Shown here piece by piece: positions 35,778 through 44,338 of a DNA stretch of 64,000 nucleotides (position 1 is the stretch's first letter; every line of letters starts with the position of its first letter). The DNA comes from Chromatium okenii. Its GTDB lineage: Bacteria; Pseudomonadota; Gammaproteobacteria; Chromatiales; Chromatiaceae. Under the pieces are notes generated by a model. That model was not told where the DNA came from. It ran no database searches and saw only the letters and a program-made list of their open reading frames with translations. The stretch spans positions 1 to 64,000 of the forward strand of contig NZ_NRRQ01000017.1 of assembly GCF_016583745.1 (NCBI RefSeq). The letters run 5' to 3'. A program made the translations under genes and the position numbers.

Positions 35778-36524
35778 TTATTGCCCCTGTAAAAAACCGT
35801 TTAGTTTATTTTCAATGTGACGCGGATTTTCTCCTTCCGCAATTGAAACCAAACCTTCCAATAACATCGTTTCGTAATTGATACGGGCTTGAATAACACT
35901 TTTGAGTTTATTGGATACGGGTAAAAACAACAAATTGGCTAAAGCAACACCATAAATCGTTGCCACAAACGCCGCCGCAATGCCATGACCCAGTTTGCTA
36001 GGATCGGCGAGGTTTTGCATCACTGCCATTAACCCCATTACCGCGCCAATAATACCGAGCGTTGGTGAATAAACGCCCATACTTTCAAATACTTTTGCGC
36101 CTTGCAAATCAAAGGCTTCACGATTATCTAAATCGGATTCAAGAATTTGCCGCAAGATCATTGGCTCGGTGCCATCAACTAATAATTGCAGCCCTTTGCG
36201 GATATAAGGGTCTTGTTCGGTATCAGAAAAATTCTCTAAACCCAATAACCCTTCTTTGCGCGATACCTGCGACCATTCAATAATTCGCGCTACCGTCGCA
36301 CGCGCATCAAATTTAGGTGGCTTAAACACCCATAACACAATGCGGAAAGCGTGCAAAAATGCGGCTTGCCGACTTTGTACAAGTGTTGCTGCTAAGGTAC
36401 CAATAATGACAATAATAAAGGCGGCGACATTCCATAACGCACCTAAACTACTACCTTTTGCTACTGCGCCACCGAGAATGGCAAAGAGTCCAAAGATAAT
36501 CCCGATTAGGCTTAAAATATCCAT
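35778..36524 (-). CDS. motC: flagellar stator protein MotA/MotC
   Basis: 248 residues, four membrane segments with the large cytoplasmic loop between the second and third. Family motifs: GIIFGLFAILGGAVAKGSSLGALWN at the start, TLGIIGAVMGLMAVMQNLADPSKLGHGIAAAFVATIYGVALANLLFLP at the end, and charged residues in the loop that act on FliG. It works with the adjacent MotD. Position between cheB and motD indicates MotC. Confidence 0.91.
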   Translation of the reverse strand: MDILSLIGIIFGLFAILGGAVAKGSSLGALWNVAAFIIVIIGTLAATLVQSRQAAFLHAFRIVLWVFKPPKFDARATVARIIEWSQVSRKEGLLGLENFSDTEQDPYIRKGLQLLVDGTEPMILRQILESDLDNREAFDLQGAKVFESMGVYSPTLGIIGAVMGLMAVMQNLADPSKLGHGIAAAFVATIYGVALANLLFLPVSNKLKSVIQARINYETMLLEGLVSIAEGENPRHIENKLNGFLQGQ

Positions 36525-36525
36525 A

Positions 36526-37608
36526 TCAGCAGAAACTCTTAATCAACGTTGGCCCCACATCTTTTAATGCCAAAATGTGATCCGCTAATCCTGCTTCAAT
36601 AACCGCCGCTGGCATTCCAAAGACGACTGAACTGGCCGCATCTTGCGCCCACACCTGCGCCCCAAGTTCGCGCAAAGCGCGGGTTCCTTCGCGCCCATCC
36701 GCGCCCATGCCCGTGAGCACGACGGCCAGCACCTGTCCCTTAAACGCCGTCACCGCCGAGCGAAACGTAATATCAACGCTGGGTTTATAAATCGTCCCCG
36801 GCGGGCTGTCTTGAATGCGGATGCGCGTCTGCGCACCACCTTCTAACACCATTTGTTGGCCACCCGGCGCGAGCAGGGCGCAGCCTGGGTGGAGCACGTC
36901 ACCGGTCGCCGCTTCGCGCACTTCAATGTTGCAGAGATTATTGAGGCGTTGCGCAAAGGCTGGAGTAAAACTCGCGGGCATGTGTTGCACCAAAATAATC
37001 GGCAACGGGAAATTTTTTGGTAATTCTTTCAACACGTTCTGCAATGCCACCGGCCCCCCAGTGGAGGTGCCGATCAACACCGCACGCAGCGAATGTAACG
37101 GCGTAGCACTCGCCACCGTGCGCGGCGCGGGCGGTGGCGTGTCTTCCGCTCCGCCGACACGGTCGCGCAACAGCGGCGTCGCCAAGCGCGTCACCGGTTG
37201 ATGCCGCGTTCGCGCCAGCGCCAACGCCCGCACCCGCCGCCGCAGCATGACCTTGGCGGCATCTTCATCCTTCGCAATTTCACTAAATCGCTTCGGCATG
37301 AAATCCATCGCGCCAGCATCGAGCGCATCCAACGTCGCCTGTGCGCCCTCGGTGGTCAGCGTCGAAAACATCAACACCGGACGCGGTGACTCCGCCATGA
37401 TCCGGCGCACGGCAGTAATTCCGTCCATCACCGGCATCTCAATATCCATCGTCACCACATCGGGTTCCAACCGCTTGACGACCTCCAGCCCTTCCAAGCC
37501 GTTGACCGCCGTCCCCACCACTTCAATGCCAACATCCGCGTTGAGAATTTCCACGATACGACGGCGGAAAAACCCAGAATCATCGACCACTACCACGCGC
37601 ACAGCCAT
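36526..37608 (-). CDS. cheB: chemotaxis methylesterase CheB
   Basis: 360 residues. An N-terminal receiver (Asp55 in VVTMDIEMPVMDG) is joined by a variable linker to the methylesterase domain: IGTSTGGPVALQNVL with the catalytic Ser, QHMPASFTPAFAQRL with the His, and LTGMGADGREG with the Asp. It demethylates and deamidates chemoreceptors when phosphorylated by CheA. No cheR is in the window; it is usually elsewhere in this arrangement. The stop lies 2 bases from motC. Confidence 0.95.
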   Translation of the reverse strand: MAVRVVVVDDSGFFRRRIVEILNADVGIEVVGTAVNGLEGLEVVKRLEPDVVTMDIEMPVMDGITAVRRIMAESPRPVLMFSTLTTEGAQATLDALDAGAMDFMPKRFSEIAKDEDAAKVMLRRRVRALALARTRHQPVTRLATPLLRDRVGGAEDTPPPAPRTVASATPLHSLRAVLIGTSTGGPVALQNVLKELPKNFPLPIILVQHMPASFTPAFAQRLNNLCNIEVREAATGDVLHPGCALLAPGGQQMVLEGGAQTRIRIQDSPPGTIYKPSVDITFRSAVTAFKGQVLAVVLTGMGADGREGTRALRELGAQVWAQDAASSVVFGMPAAVIEAGLADHILALKDVGPTLIKSFC

Positions 37609-37611
37609 GAT

Positions 37612-39678
37612 CTAAACTCCCACTGCCGCAACTGACCGGCTGGCGCGAGAACCGCGTCCACCGTAGCCCGGTCGCCCCATCAAGCGCAGAAGTTCAGGAA
37701 TATCAATAATTAAAGCGATACCGCCATCACCAGTGATCGTCGCCCCTGCCAACCCGGGTACCCCCTGCAATCCGCGTCCCAATGGTTTAATCACCACCTC
37801 CTCCTGTCCGACTAACCCGTCCACCACCAACCCCACTTTGCGCTGCGCCACATGCACCACCACCACATGCGCCTCAGCTTGCGGTTCAACCAACCGCCCC
37901 GGATGTAACCAACGCCCAACGTAATACAGCGGCAGCGCATGACCGCGCACCATGATCGCCTCTTGATCGTCCACAAAATGACTGCGCGTCAAATCCAAAT
38001 CGAGGATTTCCGACACCGACGCCAGCGGAATCGCAAACTGCCGCCCGTCTAAAATCACCATCAACGCCGGCAAAATCGCCAACGTCAACGGCAACTTCAC
38101 CTGCAATTTGGTACCGCGCCCGACCACCGAATCAATTTCAACCGTGCCATTGAGCTGCGCGATGCGGGTTTTCACCACATCCATGCCCACGCCGCGCCCG
38201 GACACGTCCGAAATCTCCTCTTTAGTTGAGAATCCCGCCAAAAAAATCAAATTAAACGCATCACGATCCGACAACCGCTCCGCCATCGCCGGTTCCAACA
38301 AACCCTTCTCGACCGCCTTACGCCGCAGCACCGCCGGGTCCATGCCGCGTCCATCATCTTGAATAATCAGCGAAATATGATCGCCTTCTTGCGCAGCACC
38401 GAGGACAACAGTTCCTTTGCGAGGTTTACCACTCGCCTCCCGCACCGCCGGCAACTCCACCCCGTGATCGACCGCATTACGGATCAAATGCACCAACGGA
38501 TCAGCGAGAGCTTCCACCAAATTCTTATCTAAATCAGTCTCTTCGCCAAAAATTTCCAGATCAATTTCCTTGCCGAGACTACGCGCCAAATCACGCACCA
38601 CACGCGGAAACCGACTAAACACCTTTTTAATGGGCTGCATTCGGGTTTTCATCACCGCCGTTTGCAGATCAGCCGTCACCAGCGCCAACGCCCCAATCGC
38701 CTTGCCCAGCTCGTCATCCATCGTGCGGGTTCGCAACATGCTCATGCGATTGCGCACCAACACCAGCTCACCAACCAAATTCATAATCTCATCAAGGCGT
38801 TGCGTATCTACCCGTACCGACGTTTCCGCCCCACTTGCCGCCGCCGCATTGCGCGAACTCTTTCCCGACCCGCCTCCGGCAGATTCCTCTTTCTCGGCAG
38901 AACTCGCCATTGGTTCCACCACCGGCGCAGGTTTCGGCGGCGGCGCGGGCGCAGCAACGGCTGGAGTTGGCTCGGCGGCAACTGTTTTATTTCCCTGCAA
39001 TTGATCGAGCAGGGCATCAAATTCTTCGGCAGTGATTAAATCGTTGGAGGTTGCTGCCGCAGCCTCAACGACAGGCGCAGACACCGCTGGCGCAGCAGCG
39101 GGTGGCGTTGTGCCCGACATGATGTCCAGCAGCGCCTCAAATTCGGCTTCGGTGATGTTGTCCCCGGCGTGAACGGTGGGTTCCGTTGTGGCGACAGGAG
39201 TGGGCGCGGGCGCGACGACCGCAGGTGGTGGTTTGGGCACGACTTTGGGCGCAACAACCGCTGGCGCAGATTTGGGTGGCGGCGCATCCCCCGGCACCGC
39301 TAACCGCGCCAGATCAGCGACCAATCCTTCGGGAGCGGGTTCTGGCTCATGCCCTGATTTCAGATCGCCAAACATCACGTTAAGCACATCAAGAACCCGT
39401 AACACGGTATCCATTAAAAATGGTTCAATTTTGCGCTGATTATTGCGCAACAAATTAAACACATCTTCAGCGTGATGACAGACAACCACCAACGCATTGA
39501 GATTTAGAAAACCAGCGCCGCCTTTAATGGTGTGAAAACTGCGGAATACCGCATTTAATAAATCACGATCCTCAGGATTTTGCTCAAGGTCAATCAATTG
39601 TTCATTCAGTGCTTCGAGCAATTCTCCGGCTTCAACCAGAAAATCCTGAAGAATTTCGTCTTGCGGATCGATTGCCAT
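37612..39678 (-). CDS. cheA: chemotaxis histidine kinase CheA with FliM-like linker motifs
   Basis: 688 residues. P1/Hpt with the phosphorylated His49 (RSFHTIKGGAGFL), a long Pro/Ala-rich linker (110-275) in place of an obvious P2 domain, P3 dimerisation (DTQRLDEIMNLVGELVLVRNRM), P4 ATPase (HLIRNAVDHGVE, then SGRGVGMDVVKTRIAQLNG) and P5 CheW-like domain at the C-terminus. In the linker, NITEAEFEALLDIMSG (174-189) and LITAEEFDALLDQLQG (214-229) repeat a motif also found at the FliM N-terminus and the CheZ C-terminus. They may bind CheY in place of P2; that is inference. It is encoded between cheZ and cheB. Confidence 0.94.
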   Translation of the reverse strand: MAIDPQDEILQDFLVEAGELLEALNEQLIDLEQNPEDRDLLNAVFRSFHTIKGGAGFLNLNALVVVCHHAEDVFNLLRNNQRKIEPFLMDTVLRVLDVLNVMFGDLKSGHEPEPAPEGLVADLARLAVPGDAPPPKSAPAVVAPKVVPKPPPAVVAPAPTPVATTEPTVHAGDNITEAEFEALLDIMSGTTPPAAAPAVSAPVVEAAAATSNDLITAEEFDALLDQLQGNKTVAAEPTPAVAAPAPPPKPAPVVEPMASSAEKEESAGGGSGKSSRNAAAASGAETSVRVDTQRLDEIMNLVGELVLVRNRMSMLRTRTMDDELGKAIGALALVTADLQTAVMKTRMQPIKKVFSRFPRVVRDLARSLGKEIDLEIFGEETDLDKNLVEALADPLVHLIRNAVDHGVELPAVREASGKPRKGTVVLGAAQEGDHISLIIQDDGRGMDPAVLRRKAVEKGLLEPAMAERLSDRDAFNLIFLAGFSTKEEISDVSGRGVGMDVVKTRIAQLNGTVEIDSVVGRGTKLQVKLPLTLAILPALMVILDGRQFAIPLASVSEILDLDLTRSHFVDDQEAIMVRGHALPLYYVGRWLHPGRLVEPQAEAHVVVVHVAQRKVGLVVDGLVGQEEVVIKPLGRGLQGVPGLAGATITGDGGIALIIDIPELLRLMGRPGYGGRGSRASRSVAAVGV

Positions 39679-39702
39679 GCAAAATTACCTGATAACAGTG
39701 CG

Positions 39703-40470
39703 CTAGAAGCCAAGACTGGATAACAGTGCATCCACGTCGTCCTGCCCGCTGACAACATCTCCAGTAGCATCATGGGTATTCGGAACAATGGGACCATGAC
39801 TGGTTGGTAGTTCTTCGTGTGGTGTTTTTCCCGTTGCTTTCGCCACGCCCTTACTCGAATCCATCCGCGCACTAGAAAGCCGAATTAATCCTACCAAATT
39901 TTCTTCAACTTCATGCACCAAACGAATAACGCGGCGAATAATTTGTCCAGTCAAATCCTGAAAATCTTGCGCCATCATTACTTCTGACATGAGCGTGCGC
40001 AGCCGCTCTGTTTCTTCACTACTCGCAATAAAAAATGTATCCATCTCGGTTGCCATATTGCGGAATTCAGAAACTGTCAATTCCCGCTGGCGAAAGCGTT
40101 GCCAAGTTCCCGTCAATCCATGCGCTCGCGCTTGCAGTGATTCCGCAATTGGCATTGCTTCATCCAACGCATTTAAGGTGCGATGCGTCGCTTGTTCCGT
40201 CATGGTGACTACATAATTTAAGCGTTCTTTGGCGTCAGGAATATCATCTTGCGTTAATTCCGCCAACCGAGAATCACCACGAAAACTATTGAGTGTTTCA
40301 TGCAAATCACGGGTTAATTTGCCTAACTCCTCAAATAGTTCCCGCTCATACGGAACGCGCAACTGACGAATCACTGTTGCCGCATCATCGACCAGACCAG
40401 CTTCTAAATAGCCAACCAATTGCTGCGCCAAGTGCAATTGGAAGTTAAGGTTGTCTTCGTCACTGTCCAT
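39703..40470 (-). CDS. cheZ: CheY phosphatase CheZ
   Basis: 255 residues. A long helical hairpin with the catalytic motif MAQDFQDLTGQIIRRV (167-181) and the C-terminal CheY-docking peptide QDDVDALLSSLGF joined by a flexible segment. CheZ removes phosphate from CheY-P. Presence of CheZ supports a beta- or gammaproteobacterial origin. It is separated from cheY by 146 bases, the largest gap within the chemotaxis genes. Confidence 0.93.
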   Translation of the reverse strand: MDSDEDNLNFQLHLAQQLVGYLEAGLVDDAATVIRQLRVPYERELFEELGKLTRDLHETLNSFRGDSRLAELTQDDIPDAKERLNYVVTMTEQATHRTLNALDEAMPIAESLQARAHGLTGTWQRFRQRELTVSEFRNMATEMDTFFIASSEETERLRTLMSEVMMAQDFQDLTGQIIRRVIRLVHEVEENLVGLIRLSSARMDSSKGVAKATGKTPHEELPTSHGPIVPNTHDATGDVVSGQDDVDALLSSLGF

Positions 40471-40616
40471 TGATGATCCTCAGGCGAACTCCGATATGAC
40501 GAACGCGCAGAATTCACCACGATTGCGCATATTGCTTTGCTCGTTGTCTGTTCAAACGTCACCACCATTGCTGACGTTCAATTGGCGCAATCTTTGCCAC
40601 CCATGCAACACTGCGT
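40471..40616. other. cheY-cheZ intergenic gap with an inverted repeat
   Basis: AACGTCA (40555-40561) and TGACGTT (40572-40578) form an inverted repeat with a 10-base spacer. No T-run follows. No promoter for cheZ was clear. Confidence 0.35.
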
Positions 40617-41003
40617 TCAGCCGTCAATGCGCTCAAAAATTTTATCAATCTTTTCTTTGAGCGTTTCTGCCGTGAAAGGCTTGACAATATAACCATTAAC
40701 GCCAGCTTGCGCTGCTTCAACAATCTGATCGCGTTTTGCTTCGGCAGTGACCATCAATACTGGCAGGTTTTTTAATGCAGGATCAGCACGAACTGCGCGT
40801 AATAAATCAATGCCTTCCATGTTAGGCATATTCCAATCGGTGACTAAAAAGTCAAAGCCGCCGTTTTTCAGCATCGGCAAAGCAGTACTGCCATCATCTG
40901 CTTCCATCGTATTATTAAAACCCAATTCTCGCAGCAGATTTTTAATAATGCGTCTCATGGTGGAAAAGTCGTCCACGATGAGAATTTTCATACCTGTATC
41001 CAC
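40617..41003 (-). CDS. cheY: chemotaxis response regulator CheY
   Basis: 128 residues, a single receiver domain: acidic pair in [13 protein letters not shown], phospho-acceptor Asp56 in LVTDWNMPN, then [10 protein letters not shown] and [16 protein letters not shown] with the conserved Lys. CheY-P binds FliM and switches motor rotation. It lies right after fliA, 23 bases from its stop, as in Pseudomonas. Confidence 0.95.
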   Translation of the reverse strand: MDTGMKILIVDDFSTMRRIIKNLLRELGFNNTMEADDGSTALPMLKNGGFDFLVTDWNMPNMEGIDLLRAVRADPALKNLPVLMVTAEAKRDQIVEAAQAGVNGYIVKPFTAETLKEKIDKIFERIDG

Positions 41004-41026
41004 GCAAAACCTCCAATGGCAATCTG

Positions 41027-41782
41027 TTAAATAGAGACTGAATCAGCACCGTTGTGGTGCCATTCTATAAGACGCGCCTGTAAACGATGAAGTGTTTGAC
41101 TGCGAATTTGACTGACCCGCGATTCGGTCACTCCCAGCACTGCGCCGATTTCTCGAAGATTGAGTTCTTCATCGTAATACAGCGCCAAAACCAACCGTTC
41201 TTTCTCCGAGAGGGTGCCTAGCGCGTGCGCAAGGGCATCCCGTAGCTGCTCCTGTTCAAACTGCGCCCCCGGACCGGGTTCACTTCCTGCCACCAATTGA
41301 TCGGGATCGGCATCTTCGCCAAACAGGTCTTCCCAACCAAAAATCCGCGTGCTGGCGCAATCTTGCAACATCGCATGGTACTCCGCGATGCTGACTTCCA
41401 AAGCAGCGGCAATGTCGCTATCCCGCGCCGCTCGCCCAAATTCGGCTTCCACGCGCCGGATTGCCTCAGCGATCCGGCGACTGTTGCGATGCACGGAACG
41501 CGGCGTCCAGTCAGAGCGCCGCAGCTCGTCGATCATCGCCCCACGAATGCGAATGCTGGCATAAGTGGCAAAGGTCGCACCTTGTCCGCATTGAAACTGC
41601 CGCGACGCTTCAATCAAACCAATCATCCCCGACTGCACCAAATCTTCAACCTGCACTGATGCCGGTAATCGCGCCATCAAATGATGGGCAACCCGCCGCA
41701 CCAGATCAAGATGCGCAGTCACCAACTGCTCAGATTGATCGGTCTGACCCGCATATCCCGGCAAAGCGCGATTCGGCATCAT
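41027..41782 (-). CDS. fliA: flagellar sigma factor FliA (sigma-28)
   Basis: 251 residues. Sigma-70-family regions 2, 3 and 4: [16 protein letters not shown]…[41 protein letters not shown], and [34 protein letters not shown]. It drives late flagellar and chemotaxis genes. The start is one of two adjacent ATGs at 41782/41779, without a strong ribosome site. An unusual gap of about 420 bases separates it from flhG. Confidence 0.94.
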   Translation of the reverse strand: MMPNRALPGYAGQTDQSEQLVTAHLDLVRRVAHHLMARLPASVQVEDLVQSGMIGLIEASRQFQCGQGATFATYASIRIRGAMIDELRRSDWTPRSVHRNSRRIAEAIRRVEAEFGRAARDSDIAAALEVSIAEYHAMLQDCASTRIFGWEDLFGEDADPDQLVAGSEPGPGAQFEQEQLRDALAHALGTLSEKERLVLALYYDEELNLREIGAVLGVTESRVSQIRSQTLHRLQARLIEWHHNGADSVSI

Positions 41783-42203
41783 CGGAGCGCGTCACGGATG
41801 ACGAGCGATCCGCCCGCGCACTGCGTCCCGACTGTTCGCGCCGCGCTGTGATGCGCAAACAAGCAGGGAACAGCGCGAGAGCCGGCGCATCAAAACAGTC
41901 GCACGCTGGTTTTTAGCAGGCATTTTCGTTGAGAAAATCGGTCTTTCCCAGCGGTCAACACTGATGAATCCCTCCGCAGGTGTCAGGGTTACAGCGCCAG
42001 TCTTTCCGAACCGCACTGCCCATTGTCCCGCCCGGTGCTGTTTAACGATTCGGTATCCCAAGGAGTGTTCTTGAACGTTACGCATATCGTTTACTCATCA
42101 ATCCCCTTTGAAATAAGGGGCAGGGAGGGATTTCAGGTCGGCTGGTCAATCAATTCAAAGGTTTATGCCAACGACGGCGCGGGACTTGTATCAAAGCGGG
42201 CGC
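41783..42203. other. 421-base gap between flhG and fliA without a supported gene
   Basis: In most relatives flhG and fliA nearly touch. Here the gap has a minus-strand frame of 97 codons (41792-42085) with no recognisable family and no ribosome site, a degenerate C/G-rich palindromic element near 42100-42133, and no clear promoter or terminator. A small unknown gene or a decayed insertion is possible. Confidence 0.4.
42100..42133. repeat. degenerate C/G-rich palindromic element R4
   Basis: AATCCCCTTTGAAATAAGGG followed by GCAGGGAGGGATTT resembles the right half of the R1/R2 element with point changes. It lies in the flhG-fliA gap. Confidence 0.55.
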
Positions 42204-43040
42204 TCAACAGGAACCTTGCAACATCCGCTCAACAAAAAAACCGATGCCACCGACATCGCTATCCGCCACCGCCCAGCGATCCGCTTGACGCGCCAGCTCT
42301 ACCAGCGCCCGTCCCGACAAACTGTTGGGATACAAACTGACCACCGGCTCCCGGCGCTGCACCGCCCGTCTCAAATCCTCATCCATCGGAATCATGCCAG
42401 AGGCTTCTAAAATCACCTCCGGCAGATACTGCATACACACCGACGACAACTTTTGCATTAACCGCCGTCCTGATTCTGGAGTGCGGAGCATGTTGCACAC
42501 CACCCGAAAGCGCCGCAGCCCGTGATCTTGATGTAAGACCTTGATGAGCGCATAGGCATCGGTCAACGACGCCGGCTCATCACAAATCACCACCGACACG
42601 TTTTGCACCGCAACACAAAAACTGGTTACCGAATCCTGCAACCCGGCTGCCGTATCCACAATCAACACATCAAGCGGCTGATCGTAAGTGCTAAAAGCCC
42701 GAATCAAGCCCGTGTGCTCCGCCGGCGTGAGATTCGCCATGCCGCTGATGCCAGATGCCGAGGGCACGAGTAACAACCCATCTGGCCCTTCAGTCACAAT
42801 TTCTTCCAAGGTGGATGCTGTGCCCGTCACGAGATCGTGCAGACTGCGGGTTGGACGCAGCCCCAGCAGCAAATCCGCGTTCGCCAGCCCTAAATCGGCA
42901 TCAAACAGCATCACCCGCCGTCCCATGCGTGCCAGCGCCACCGCTAAATTCACCGCCACGTTAGTCTTGCCAACACCGCCTTTACCACTGGCAATGGCGA
43001 TTGTTTTCAGCGGTCGGCTATTCCTCATGGGAATGTGCAT
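42204..43040 (-). CDS. flhG: flagellar number regulator FlhG/FleN (MinD/ParA ATPase)
   Basis: 278 residues from ATG 43040. Deviant Walker A SGKGGVGKT (19-27), then LFDADLGLANADLLLGLRPTRSL and DVLIVDTAAGLQDSV (Walker B). FlhG/FleN keeps flagellar number low, acting with FlhF and, in Pseudomonas, by binding FleQ. Its presence with FlhF suggests polar flagella. The gene order flhA-flhF-flhG-fliA is as in Pseudomonas and Vibrio. A TTG 3 bases further up is an alternative start. Confidence 0.93.
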   Translation of the reverse strand: MHIPMRNSRPLKTIAIASGKGGVGKTNVAVNLAVALARMGRRVMLFDADLGLANADLLLGLRPTRSLHDLVTGTASTLEEIVTEGPDGLLLVPSASGISGMANLTPAEHTGLIRAFSTYDQPLDVLIVDTAAGLQDSVTSFCVAVQNVSVVICDEPASLTDAYALIKVLHQDHGLRRFRVVCNMLRTPESGRRLMQKLSSVCMQYLPEVILEASGMIPMDEDLRRAVQRREPVVSLYPNSLSGRALVELARQADRWAVADSDVGGIGFFVERMLQGSC

Positions 43041-43044
43041 CAAC

Positions 43045-44298
43045 TTATTTCCTGAAAGGAACCACCGATTCTAAAACCATCGTCTCGCGGGGGTTGGATA
43101 ACAGTGGTGCGGGTACTGACGCGCCCAGCGTTGCACGCTGTGGCAATGACTCTTGCATCCGCGGCGTTACCTGCTGCGGTTGCATGAGCATGATGTCTTC
43201 GTCATCAAAGACTGAACGCGCCGCCGTCGGCGCTGGCTCTTGCAATGCCCGCGACGTGAGATAGGTGGTGTCCGCTTGATGAAAGTCCCCATCAATTCGC
43301 TGTCCATCACTGTAGAACACCAAACCGAGAGGTTGCTCAAGAAGCACTGACAAGGTCTCTCCTAATTGTTCTGCTTCGTCCACCTTCGTTAATACCAATG
43401 CTGCTGGCTCACTGCCTTGAAACGACTGCAACACCTGCCGCAACACCGATGCCTGATGCGTTGCTGGAATCACCAACCAAGTTTCCAACGGAATCAGATG
43501 CCGCACCTTCGCAAACAAATTCCGCTCTGCCGCCTGCCGCGCTGCCTGTCCTTCGGTATCAATCAAAATCAAATTACCATCCCTAGCGCGTCCCGCGAGT
43601 GCCACCAAATCCCGCTCACTTTCCAATAACTGTACCGGAATTCCCGCCATCTGCCCGAAGGCTTGTAACTGTTTATGAGCGCCCACGCGCTGGCGGTCAA
43701 GCGTCACCAAACTCACGGAATCGCGCCCCAAACGGCGAATGTGCCGCAGCGCCAGCCGACAGATGGTCGTAGTCTTGCCAACGCCAGTTGGGCCAATCAT
43801 TGCAAGCATACCACCGCGTTCTAATACCGATGGAGTTGCTGTTGCAATCGACGCCGACAAGCGCGTCCGCAGCCGCGCCCACGCCGTTTCAGGCGTCAAA
43901 TCTTCCTGCACACTCCCCGCCAAACTCCGCGCCAGCTTCTCGTGAAATCCACAATGCCGCAGCCGCTCAACACAGCCAGCCGCCAACGGATGTTGCGCCA
44001 TCCATTGATCTTGCTCATTCCACACCTGCTGGCGCATCAACAGCGTGCGTAGATCGCACAGCTCCCGGCGCATCGCCGCCAAATCAGGATCAACCCCAGT
44101 CGGCATCGGCGGTGGTGCCATCGGCACATCATCAAACGCCGTGAAACCAGAATCCAACGCTGGATCGTAAGCAGCGACCACTTCCAACAGTCCATCCACC
44201 CGACGACTCGATAAAATGACCGCATCTGCGCCCTGTTGCTCACGCACCTGCCGCAGTGCATCCCGCATGTCTCGCGCCCGATATCGCCGTACATTCAT
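43045..44298 (-). CDS. flhF: flagellar placement GTPase FlhF
   Basis: 417 residues. An N-terminal basic region and linker are followed by the SRP-type NG domain: Walker A GPTGVGKTTT (169-178), VSLVTLDRQRVGAHKQLQAFG, LILIDTEGQ, and LTKVDEAEQLGETLSVL. FlhF marks the pole for flagellar assembly. The G-domain motif DTEGQ differs from the usual DTAG. The C-terminus extends about 60 residues past the G domain (to VLESVVPFRK). Confidence 0.93.
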   Translation of the reverse strand: MNVRRYRARDMRDALRQVREQQGADAVILSSRRVDGLLEVVAAYDPALDSGFTAFDDVPMAPPPMPTGVDPDLAAMRRELCDLRTLLMRQQVWNEQDQWMAQHPLAAGCVERLRHCGFHEKLARSLAGSVQEDLTPETAWARLRTRLSASIATATPSVLERGGMLAMIGPTGVGKTTTICRLALRHIRRLGRDSVSLVTLDRQRVGAHKQLQAFGQMAGIPVQLLESERDLVALAGRARDGNLILIDTEGQAARQAAERNLFAKVRHLIPLETWLVIPATHQASVLRQVLQSFQGSEPAALVLTKVDEAEQLGETLSVLLEQPLGLVFYSDGQRIDGDFHQADTTYLTSRALQEPAPTAARSVFDDEDIMLMQPQQVTPRMQESLPQRATLGASVPAPLLSNPRETMVLESVVPFRK

Positions 44299-44338
44299 CT
44301 GCTTACTCCTGTTCGTTCATGTCGCGCCGGACGCGATT

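Noticed and set aside
40580-40600. Possible sigma-54 promoter for cheZ (GGTGGCAAAGATTGCGCC on the minus strand)
   Set aside because: The TTGC is two bases too close to the GG and the alternative spacing loses the TT before GC.
41792-42085. 97-codon minus-strand frame in the flhG-fliA gap
   Set aside because: No recognisable domain and no ribosome site. It is kept only as part of the gap description.
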